DNA from: Tetragonia tetragonoides
Taxonomy: Eukaryota > Streptophyta > Magnoliopsida > Caryophyllales > Aizoaceae
Direction of reading: 5' to 3'
Length of the DNA stretch: 64,000 nt
Assembly: GCA_038025085.1 (NCBI GenBank)
Contig: CM076152.1
Coordinates: forward strand, 26,310,001 to 26,374,000
Shown: piece after piece, positions 1-9,086 of the stretch
How positions within the stretch are numbered: position 1 is the stretch's first letter
Layout of the letters: each line of letters opens with the position of its first letter
Translations under genes and position numbers: made by a program
Notes under the pieces: model-generated
Database searches by the model: none
Told to the model about the DNA's origin: nothing
The model's input: the letters and a program-made list of their open reading frames with translations, nothing else

Positions 1-246
1 TGAGAATAAGACTCCTAATGGATCCCTACGAGTAGTCGAGCAATCGAGATTATATCTGATTGATGTAGTCTAGAGATGCGTGATTCTCAAAGATAGTTAT
101 AGACACCTCGTAGTGTGTTCGGATGGATCATTCCCTTTTTGTTAATTCTCTACGTATCGATTATTATCTTAGAGATAGTGTGAATATACACTAGAATAAG
201 TCTATGGCATGCATGTCAATATCAATTGATGAAAAATATGGGTAAT
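1..246 (+). mobile_element. Family A LTR fragment, plus orientation, truncated by the window edge
   Basis: This stretch matches the middle of the family A LTR in plus orientation (compare 32604-32840), including the block ending 'tatgggtaat'. It stops at 246, where it meets the terminal sequence of a second LTR copy in the opposite orientation. It has no coding content. It is the debris into which the neighbouring Tat-type LTR was inserted or joined. Confidence 0.8.
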
Positions 247-392
247 TGTAACACCCCCGAATTTACAACGATTTCCTGGGAACTATCGACGTCGTTATAC
301 ATGACTCGACACCACTGAACCGTCCCTAGGGATGCTACTGCAACATTTATCCCTGAGGAATAAATGCTAAGCAGAAAGAAAAGCTAGGTATC
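247..392 (-). mobile_element. Family A LTR terminal fragment, minus orientation
   Basis: It starts with TGTAACACCCCCGAATT, the reverse complement of the family A LTR 3' end (compare 20202 onward), and runs for about 146 bp to 'ctaggtatc'. There the next LTR begins (TGTAAG at 393). In intact copies this point continues as 'aaaggaagc', so the family A LTR was broken here, most simply by insertion of the Tat-type LTR. No target duplication can be checked because the other flank is not in view. Confidence 0.8.
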
Positions 393-1839
393 TGTAAGAA
401 CCCTCGACTTTCCGGCGCCTACCGCGAATATTTTAGTTGGAATTAATGGTTCTTAAATAATATGTCGCATGCGATTCAAATTAATCATAAGGAATAACAA
501 TTCGCAAATAAGAAGCCACCACCAATTTTTAAGGAAACAATTGGAAACCATAAAAAAATGCACCCAATTCCTATTGGGAATTGACTCATGCCCATGGGGA
601 CTAAATATTGAGTTCGGGAATGTAGGTACGAAATAAATAAAACGAATCTCATCTAAATCGCCCGTCTAAATGGCCTCTACTAAGCTTATCCATGTCAAAT
701 ATTTATTTATGCTATATGGTTCCATACAAGTCAGGTCGTCCAAGGTCCTAAATTAACTAGGCGGGTTAAGAACAACCAAATTACCTATGTTATCACTTTG
801 CACAATTTATATCCAATTTACATGCATACTAGTAACAAGCATAAACAAGATATAAAGCATTAAATTAACGCTCCAGCCTACCAACTTTGCTAAATTCGCC
901 AAGTATTGTATATGCACATCAATGAAACCATTAGTATCTTCAAAAGAATAATAATGTAAATACAATAGCTTTATGCTAAAATAAACCTAGGAGGCTACTA
1001 TATGCATGCAAAAACTACAAGAAGATGCAAACTTGCATACACTAATAAAAAGATGCTAACTTTATATTAACTAACCATGCATAGTTATGTACAAAACCCA
1101 AATCATGCAAATTTATTCAACCATAATCAAAAGCTAAATAAAACATGATCAATAAACAGTAAACAAGAGATTTAATAAAGAATTAGGCCCTCAGGATGGT
1201 TAACCTGGGCTTTCTATTCGAACGGGACTAGTAGAATTGGGATTGCTCTTCAATCTTGGGTGCTAGGTTAGGTGTAATGCTTGCTTGGATCTTCAGATTT
1301 CTGGATTCTCTTTGATTTGGGGAAATATGTGCTCTCAATGCTCTCAAAATTATGAACTGACTGACCCATGCAAAAGAGGGTAAAAAGGAGTATTTATAGA
1401 GTTAGGGGACGAATTTAGGGAATTAGGGCAAGAAGCCCGGCCCCAAAACTCGGCCCAGCCAAAATGGCGGTTCAGCGGCCACACTGAGGGCAGCTAGGGC
1501 CAGCGGCTGCCGATTGGGCTCAGCGGCTGGCTAGAAGGCCCCCGCTGTCACGCGCTGGCCGCCTAGCGGGCAGCGATGGCCGCCGGGCCTGACGGTGCGT
1601 GCGTGACTAGAGTTTCTTGACTTTTTGTGCTCAATAAATTTCAAAATTGCCCTTGGGCTGACCCAGGGGGCCGGGATTGAGCGGTTTTAACCCAAATCTT
1701 CGAGACGCGATATCTCTTGATCCTGGAACCTGATTGAGGCAAGGTCAAAGGAGTTGGAATCCTTATAACAAGGGCTATCCAAAGATTGAGGTTTCAAGGA
1801 ATTTGGTCAACATTTCCGAGTAATGTACTTTTCTACTTA
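393..1839 (-). mobile_element. Family B (Tat-type) LTR fragment, copy B2
   Basis: It begins TGTAAGAACCCTCG and is colinear with the B1 3' LTR (2951-4448) and with the start of the B1 5' LTR at 63781. On the minus strand a TATAAATA box lies at 1391-1398, with a GC-rich CAGCGGCTGG-type block upstream of it at about 1440-1610. Homology stops near 1839 ('cttttctacttacgt'). The last roughly 75 bp of the LTR, and everything between it and intron 3 of the antisense gene, are missing, so B2 is an older, internally deleted copy. Confidence 0.85.
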
Positions 1840-2950
1840 CGTCCAACGTAACGCAATTTTTCTTTTTCTTGCATGGATTGTATTTCTTGGTGTGAAAATA
1901 TCTTATGTTGCATGTTTGTGTAGATTGACTACTTCCCATGAGCGAAGTGCCATGGGTTAGCTTCGGATGCTGTCCTGGCATCTAGGACGATAGACCGCTA
2001 GAGGATCCTGATTGGGGGTCCTTTCTCCTTCGAGTGGTATTTGGGAGAGAGGATTTTCCGTCAGGTTTATCCTGATGTGGTGGGACCGACCATGTTCTTG
2101 GTGAGGTGCTTGTCTCGCGAGCAGGTTGCGGAGGCCATGGTGGGTTTGGATGCTATGCGGTTTTTGAGGGAACTTGCGTAGGACCTTGCGGGGCACTACG
2201 AGCAGTTCCGTCGTGATCGCCTCATGCCTTCATTTGTGAGCTTGAAGGTAAGAACTTTATATTTGTTATTTCTATGCTTTTCTTCTTATGTTGGTTGCTA
2301 ACCTTCTTTGCTTCATAGGAGCCTCGGGTTGATGATGTTTATGTGGATGTCCCGGATATCGGGATTCGAGGTCGGGACTATGGCAGGAAAGAGTGTTGGG
2401 GAGAGGTCCTGATAATGGAGGACCTTGATGAGGACATTCAGGGCCTTCCTCTTCCCGTTGGCCATCCAGGGGTAAACTCGTCATTTTGCCTGTTGCATGT
2501 GATTTTACCGTTTTCATGCTTGTATTGAGTTTTCTTTGCGCAGCTTAACTGTGAGCAGACCGGGAAGGTATTCAAGATGATGCATGCCATGAATTCCTCG
2601 ATATCTCGAGCTCTTTCGAAGGGCACTTGCTCGAGAGCTGACTTGGATAAGGTGAGCTTGACTTTGCATCTTCAAAGTTGTATGCTTTGAGAAATGTATC
2701 TTATATCTTTGGTGGGTTTCTGGTTGAGTACAGTCGGCCCCTTCCTCGTCGGTCACGACAGGTGGTTATGTTTGACGATGAGGTCGTGAGCTCTCCTGAG
2801 CGCAGCCCTTCTCGAGAGAGGAGCCCTAGGAGAGAGAAAGAGAGCCTGTGCATCGGACGGAGCGTCCCGGTGGGAGTAGGATGACTCAGTTTGTGAAGCC
2901 TACTCCTATGCCTATTCCGATGTATCCTTCTTATCCTGGTTATGCGGGGT
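1840..2950 (+). pseudogene. Fragment of antisense PMD-like gene (copy of 10425-11545), in B2
   Basis: This is the 3' part of the same multi-exon gene found complete at 9087-11701. Equivalent exons are about 1924-2247, 2319-2471 (153 nt), 2544-2651 (108 nt) and 2723-2950. The 153- and 108-nt exon sizes are identical in the two copies, and most splice sites are kept, which supports the exon model. Damage includes a 24-bp in-frame deletion near 2089, stop codons in the first exon here, and loss of the AG before the last exon (CTG at 2720-2722 against CAG in the other copy). The last exon encodes an Arg/Ser-rich segment (SPERSPSRERSPRRE) and is cut at 2950 by insertion of the B1 3' LTR. Function is unknown; the gene belongs with plant mobile domain/aminotransferase-like proteins. 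Confidence 0.7.
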
Positions 2951-4448
2951 CGTAAGAACCCTCGCCTTTCCGGCGCGTTTTCGATTTTTAGTTGGAATTA
3001 ATGGTTCTTAAATATATGTCGCATGCGATTCAAATTAATTATAAAGAACAATAATTTGCAAATAAGAATTCGCCACCAATTTTTAAGGAAACAATTGGAA
3101 ACCATCAAAAGTGCATCCAATTCTTATTGGGAATTGACTCATGCCCATGGGGACTAAATATTAAGTTCGGGGATGTAGGTACGAAATAAACAAAACGAAT
3201 CTCATCTAAATCGCCCGTATAAACGGCCTCTACTAAGCTTATCCATGACAAGTATTTATTTATGCTATATGGTTCCATGAAAATCCGGTCGTCCAAGGTC
3301 CTAAATTAACTAGCCGGGTTAAGAACAACCAAATTACCTATCTTACCGCTTTGCACAAATTATATCCAATTTACATGCATACTATTAACAAGCATAAACG
3401 AGATATAAAGCATTAAATTAACGCTCCAACCTACAAACTTTTCTAAATGCGCCATGTATTGCATATGCACATCAATGAAACCGTTAGTATCTTCAAAAGA
3501 ATAATAATCATGAAAGATGATAACTTTATGCTAAAATAAATCTAGGAGGCTATTATATGCATAATTAACTAATAAACTAATAAAAAGACGCTATCTTTAT
3601 ATTAACTAAACATGCATAATTATGTACAAACCCAAAACACACAAATTTATTCAACGATAATCAAAAGCTAAATAAAACATGATTAATAAGCAATAAGACA
3701 AGAGATTTAATAAAGAGTTAGGCCCTCAGGATGGTTAACCTGGACGTTCTATTCGAACGGGACTAGTAGAGTTGAGATTGCTCTTCGATCTTGGGTGCTA
3801 GGCTAGATGTATTGCTTGCTTGGATCTTCGAATTTCCGAATTCTCTTGGATTTGGGGAAATATGTGCTCTCAATGCTCTCAAAATTCTGAACTGACTGAC
3901 CTCCTCCAAACGAGGATGAAAAGGAGTATTTATAGAGTTGGGGGACGAAATTAGGGGCTTAGGGCGAGAAGCCCGGCGCCAAAACTCGGCCCAGCCAAAA
4001 AACCGATTCGGCGGCCACACGGAAGGCAGCCAGGGCCAGCAGCAGCCGCTGGGGCTCAGTGGCTGGCCTAATGGCCCCCGCTATCCCGCGTTGGCCGCCG
4101 CGCAGCCTGCAAAGGCCGCCGGGCCTGACGGCCCACACGTGACTAGGGTTTTTGACTATTTGTGCGCTGTAAATTACGAAACTGCCCTTGGGCTGGCCCA
4201 AGAGGCCGGGATTGAGCGGTTTTCACCCAAATCTTCGAGACGCTATATCTCTTGATCCGGGACCTGATTGAGGCAAGGTCAAAGGCGTTGGAATCCTTAT
4301 AACAAGGGCTATACAGAGACTGAGGTTTCGAGGAATTCGGTCTAGATTTTCGCGCAATGTACTTTTCTACTTACGTTCATGTTAATCCATTACCATCATC
4401 ATCGGGCGTTGCGGTGTCAGGGGATGAGAACCGAATAGGGTGTCTACA
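2951..4448 (-). mobile_element. B1 3' LTR
   Basis: This LTR of about 1.5 kb is colinear with the 5' LTR start at 63781. On the plus strand it reads (C/T)GTAAGAACC to GGTGTCTACA; the first base appears mutated from T to C at 2951. A minus-strand TATAAATA lies at 3927-3934, so U3 is about 510 bp and includes a GC-rich CAGCGG/GGCCGCC block at 3960-4140. The rest is R-U5. A purine-rich PPT adjoins it at 4449. To the left it abruptly interrupts the last exon of the B2 antisense gene. Confidence 0.88.
3927..3934 (-). promoter_or_regulatory. TATA box of the family B LTR promoter
   Basis: The minus strand reads CTCTATAAATACTCC, a consensus plant TATA box. It is conserved at 1391-1398 in the B2 LTR and oriented to transcribe the minus-strand element. 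A GC-rich repeat block lies immediately upstream on that strand. Confidence 0.7.
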
Positions 4449-4465
4449 GAAGCCCCCACTTTGGC
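4449..4465 (-). promoter_or_regulatory. Polypurine tract of B1
   Basis: The minus strand reads AAAGTGGGGGCTTC directly before the 3' LTR start TGTAGACACC. A G/A-rich run of this kind at this position primes plus-strand DNA synthesis in LTR retrotransposons. Confidence 0.65.
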
Positions 4466-4600
4466 CGAGCTTGTAAAAGCGAAGGTCAAATTATTTGCTA
4501 AAAATTCCTGCAATCTTTTTTTTAAAATGCTTTATGTTAGGAAGAAAGTGAAGGATAGACTTCTGACCGCTTGTGGTCAGGGTTACCTGCTTTGTTTAAA

Positions 4601-4826
4601 GAGCGGTGCGTTGCTCTGCTTTGCGGATACTGACGTGACCCTAATTTTGATAGCTTCAACATCAAATAGCGTTCTGTTGCTCTGCTTTAAGGGTTGCCGA
4701 CGTGATGCTAATTTTGATATCCTCATCGTCAAAGAGCGTTGTGTTGCTTTGCTTTATTTGTTATCGACGTGATGCTAATTTTGATAGCCTCAACGTTAAA
4801 GAGCGTTGCGTTGCTCTACTTTAGTG
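4601..4826. repeat. Tandem repeat, about 67-bp unit, 3.4 copies, in the B1 3' UTR
   Basis: Units start at about 4601, 4667, 4734 and 4801, the last partial. Shared blocks are 'gttgctctgcttta', 'cgacgtgatgctaattttga' and 'cctcaacgtcaaa'. The array lies between the antisense genes and the PPT, which is the 3' untranslated region of the minus-strand Tat element. Tandem arrays are known to arise in this region of Tat elements and can seed satellites. It has no coding potential. Confidence 0.85.
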
Positions 4827-5039
4827 ATGCGTGTGTTTGGACAATTGTACCTGCAAAATAAAATAAAGTGCCTGTGCTTGTAACAGATTAGATATAAGGC
4901 TTGCGCCTGCAAAAATACATAACGCCGGGTCCCTGGGATAAGAAACCAAGCTATGGGGGCAAAAGAGTCATTCCGGGCGATATATTCAAATCTCCCGGGC
5001 TTCCAACGGTCGAGAAATGCAATCCCGCGTGGAATTTGA

Positions 5040-5199
5040 ACTCGTGGGCCTGCCCCAAGAGGGCGAACACAAAATATGATTCGGTGGCCATGCGCAGGGC
5101 CGCCGAGCGCTGGGCGGCCTTAACGAGCCTGCTCAGCGGCTCAAAGCGTCGTGCGAAGGTGCTGAGGGGGGCCGCCCGGCCTGGCGGCTCAGCCGCCAG
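5040..5199. repeat. GC-rich palindromic block in the B1 3' UTR
   Basis: This contains GGCGGCTCAGCCGCC, a perfect inverted repeat at about 5184-5198, and several GCCGCC/GGCGGC motifs. It resembles the GC-rich blocks in the LTR U3 and before the two antisense genes. It is interrupted at 5200 by an inserted LTR and resumes at 8713, so it was originally continuous with the upstream region of the first antisense gene. Between 4827 and 5039 I see nothing recognisable. Confidence 0.6.
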
Positions 5200-8100
5200 T
5201 GTAATACCCCGAATATTTATCGATTTTTCATAATTGATTTTATATTTTGTTAAATAAAACTATTTGATTTTAGACTATATATTATTAAATTAGTATTTGT
5301 GGGTATGTTATATGTGGATTAGAAAAGGACTGTGTTAGTTAGGAAGTCTAAACCGACTTCAATTCCCTTTCACCCCCTCTTAACTCATAAGTTATATTAA
5401 GTTGTTTCTCTCTCTACCTCAAGCCTTTATTTTCTTTTGCTCTCTCTGTAAACCACGCACACCATCACCATCTTTTTCGTTCTCTGTCACCATCATCATC
5501 TTCTTCGTTATTTTGCTCGCTATCTGAAAACTGTATTGCTTCTCCTGCTACTTTACTATTGAAGGCCGAAGTTTGCTCCTCTCTCTTCTCCGTTTTAGGC
5601 ATGTTTCTCTCTCCTCCTGCTCTGTTTTCTGCGTGAGCTTTCCCCCTCTGTTGATGTCGCTGCTGTGCTGTTAGAGTTGCCATTGATTCCGATGACCACG
5701 AGGCCCCAATTGCCGCCTAATCGCCGCCGAGTCCACACCCAATTCAGCCTTTTCGTGGGGTTGATTTCAGTAAACCCTAAACCCCTAATTTATTGTTCAA
5801 TTTCTGTTTTGGGTTTAGATTAAAAATTCTAATTTGCTAATTATGTGAATAGATACTTGGTGCTTTGATTGAAGGTCCTTGATGCTTAATCTAGTTGGGA
5901 TTCGATATGGAGGTAACCCTTTCTAGTCACTTTGGAGTTGGATGTTATTTTCCTTTTTGATGTGTGAATTGGATGCTTGATATGTGAGTATTATGTGCTG
6001 AATTATGTTTTAAAATTATGGGAAATTCCAATTGGTGCCCTCGGGGTTTTGCATTGTCCAACTGGTGCCCAAAATATCTCTACAAATTTAAAGCGTGCCT
6101 CTTTACTTTTTAAAAGTCTATTCCGTGACCTTATTTTATGTTTTCTGTTACAAGTATCCGTTAATTGGTGACGTGTCAATGTTGAAAGAATTTTGGGTTT
6201 TTAGGGTCCATTTTCGACTAAAATAAGCAGACCAAATTGCCCCTATCACTGTCAGGCAGCTTCATTAACCTTGCTGTCAACTTTCTCTCTCCTTCCTCTT
6301 TCTCCACCGCCACTACCACCTTCTCCTCCTCCTCTCTTTCTCTCTCATCAATCCCATCTTTAAAATTCAATTGGGCCTTCCGCCATTGATGTGATGGTGG
6401 TGGTTGTCCGTCACTAAAGCCTAGTAAGATGATGACGAAGACGATGATGATGACGATGACGTAATGATAAACCCACTTAGAAAATCAGCTAAAACCCATA
6501 TCAGCCTCATGATTTCTCACGCACTCTTTTGCTCACATCTGTGCCGCCCTTACAACTGCCTACATATGCCTCATTAATTTCTAGCTAACAGTTTTCAGAC
6601 AGTTGAGAAAATAATATGAATGAAATTCATTTAATGCTTGTTTGTTGATGTGTCACTTAATTCCACAATCTGCACAAATTTCTTCTCTTAAATAAATTGT
6701 ACTGTAAATTCATTTAAATTTGTTGAGGTGTCGCTCGAGGACGGCGGACGAGGGCAGTCGGCGGTCAAAGAGACGGGCAGATCTGGGCAGCGGAAGCGGT
6801 TTGGATCGGCCCGGTGGTCAGCGGTGGTTAGAGCAGCGCGGTCGATGATGCAGCACGGCTGATTCGCGGCGTCGGTTAAGAGGAGAGAGAACAGGGGAAA
6901 ACAGGGGACGGTGGTGGCGGCACGGCTGTCACGGACGATGATGGACGGTGGTGGCAGATGGTCGGCGACGGTGGTATAGGTGAGTTTGTTGAAGGTGGTT
7001 CATTTGAGTTTGTGAGTTGATTGTTGATTTGAAATTGTTGATTTGTGAAGCAGTGATTGGTTGGTTGTTAGAGATCATGGTCATCATTGTTGTAATTGTC
7101 AGATCGAGTAGTACCATTACACAGACACAGAAAAATGGAGAGGAGAGAATGGTGAGTCATGGGTGATTTTTCATTTCATGGAAAAAACCCAACATCTCAA
7201 TCGTCAATGTCGTTTAAAGATGGCATCCCTGCGTTTTAGTAAGGGTAAAATTGACAATGCAAAAATTGTCTAATGGAAAACAAAACATAAGGTCACAGAA
7301 TAGACATTTATTAAGAAAAGGGGCATGCTTTGGATTTAGAGAAGTATTTTGGGCACCAATTGGACAAGCCAAAACTACAAGGGCACCAATTGGAATTCCC
7401 CTAAAATTATTATATGAAGCTATTTGTAAATGAATGGTTTATTTGCTCAGAATGCTATGGTCTTTTGCGTAGAATGATTTTGTTGGCTGTTAAATTGGTA
7501 GTACAGTTGCTATGTACTTAATAGTTGGTAGCTAGCATAGTAATTAATCGGTTTGGCAATACCAGAGAGTTGGTTTGATGTCAGGTTGTGCATAGCTAAG
7601 AAGGGCTTTTGTGTGAGATTAATATGAGTGATTAGTAGACCATGATTAGAGGCGAGACCTCGAGTAAGATTGTGAACTAACCCGAATGTATTTTATTCTT
7701 TTGGGGACCCGTGCCATATTGTGAAATTGTACTGTGATTGACCCAGAATGGGTATTGGCAATGAAATGTAAGATTATGATTTTGAGCATATCATGATCTT
7801 TGCATTGAGGCTCGTAAGTTATTAGCTTCCTTAGTTCTAGACATGTGGGCAAGTAGCCTAAGACGTTGACTCTTAGGTGTTGAGCAGTATTTTATGAAAT
7901 TGAGAAATAGTTACATGGTTATGTGAATTGGTCCGAGAGTGGACTTTTGAGTGCCTGCGGGCTATGTTATGAGTTGTGGGGCCTATGGCCGAGTTATGAG
8001 AATGGTTTTGCATCTGCGGGTTTTACCGCCAGTTCACTTCCCATATGGTCCAGACTAGGAGCTAGTGACTGAGAGCGTTTGGCACATATTTTTGGGAATT

Positions 8101-8712
8101 GAGTTATAGCTAGGAGAATATCCTAGAATGAAATTGAGACTACTTTTGAGGTTTATGTGACTTTAAGGTCATAGTTGACTTGAGTTGAGATTCTAAAGCT
8201 TTATTTATTATTCGGTAGAATGTTTGGTTACTCAGCTTTGCTGATTGGTTGCTTTTGTGCTACGTGTGTTTATTGTCCATGTCTCTTCAAATGGTGGACC
8301 TACGAGATTCGATTGTATGGGGAAATAGATTGGAATATTTGCAGGTTAATTGTTCGTGAGGATCTTTTGTGCTAGTTGGACGGTTGGACTCAAAGCTGTC
8401 AAGAAGTTTATTGTTTTGTCATTTATTTTCATTTGATGTAATAAAGAGATTGATTAAAGTTTGTCGGTTTATTGTTGTGAGTTGTAACCGTCCGCCTTAT
8501 ACTCATTCTTGTGAGTGAGTGTGGCAGTGACGCCCTGGATTGTTACAAGTCTTCCGCTGTCATTTTGGATATTTTTTTACATAGTCTGTATAAGCAAGTT
8601 TTAATTAGTCGATAACTTGAAATGTCTATTTACAAAGGAAACTCTGCCCGATTTTTGGCTCGAGTTTGTGTATTTTTATTTATTTATTATTTAGAAAATC
8701 CGGGGTGTTACA
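5200..8712 (+). mobile_element. Probable solo LTR of a Tekay-type element (family D), carrying a nested MULE
   Basis: The termini are TGTAATACCCCGAAT and ATCCGGGGTGTTACA, the same terminal pattern as family A LTRs (TGTGATACCCC and GGGGTGTTACA). No gag/pol-like ORF lies inside. Without the nested transposon (6020-7401 plus one TSD) it is about 2.1 kb, a plausible LTR length. The flanks are GC-rich B1 sequence that reads through once it is removed. The flanking pentamers GCCAG and GCTGG match at only three of five positions, so the target duplication is not convincing. It could instead be a non-autonomous element lacking coding sequence. Confidence 0.65.
6020..7401. mobile_element. Non-autonomous Mutator-like element (MULE) with about 130-bp terminal inverted repeats
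   Basis: The left end GGGAAATTCCAATTGGTGCC (6020) and the right end, read in reverse complement as GGGGAATTCCAATTGGTGCC (ending 7401), start TIRs that align for about 130 bp. They extend roughly over 6020-6153 and 7268-7401 with perhaps a fifth of positions differing. A perfect 9-bp target duplication TAAAATTAT flanks the element (6011-6019 and 7402-7410), the size expected for MULEs. No transposase is seen. The interior has a CT/CTT-rich stretch, a GAT/GAC run at about 6427-6462 and a GC-richer block at about 6725-6960. These could be captured host sequence, but I recognise no protein. Confidence 0.88.
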
Positions 8713-9086
8713 GCTGGGGCCAGCGGCCTGGCCGCCAGGGCCAGCTACTGGGCCGCTAAGCTTGGGCGGCCCTGAACCTAGCAGCCGGGCCGGTTAAAAG
8801 GCCGAAAAAAGGTATTTCTTTTGAGGAGCCGAATTTTCGGGCCATTTTGCCCCAAATTTTCGAAACTCTCTCTCTCTACCTCCATTGTTAGCCAATCTTC
8901 ATTTCTTCCCCAAATTTGCTTATTTTTCCTTGCATTTGCTTGCGTTTGCATAATTTGAAGTTTATTTGTGAATTCTCACATATTTGAGGTGAATTTGAGA
9001 GTGGGTTTTTGAAACCCTTGGAGAGAGAAAATCCCAATTCTCCATTGTTGCTTGTTTATTCGTGCTTGCCTTGCTCATAATTCTTC
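8713..9086 (+). promoter_or_regulatory. Presumed promoter and 5' UTR region of antisense gene 1
   Basis: GC-rich CAGCGG/GGCCGCC motifs (8713-8800) are followed by an AT-rich, CT-containing stretch typical of a plant leader up to the ATG at 9087. No clear TATA box is visible. The same order (GC-rich block, then leader, then ATG) precedes antisense gene 2. Promoter function is inferred. Confidence 0.4.

Noticed and set aside
3938..4255. A 105-codon frame in the B1 LTR
   Set aside because: It lies in the GC-rich U3/TATA region and is not preserved in the B2 LTR.
4440..5233. Two 110-codon plus-strand frames in the B1 3' UTR
   Set aside because: The first overlaps the 67-bp tandem repeat and the second the GC-rich block. 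There is no homology, no conserved start and no equivalent in B2.
6427..6462. GAT/GAC-rich run as an acidic exon captured by the MULE
   Set aside because: Short, no open frame of useful length around it and no recognisable homology. Kept only as a possibility in the MULE finding.
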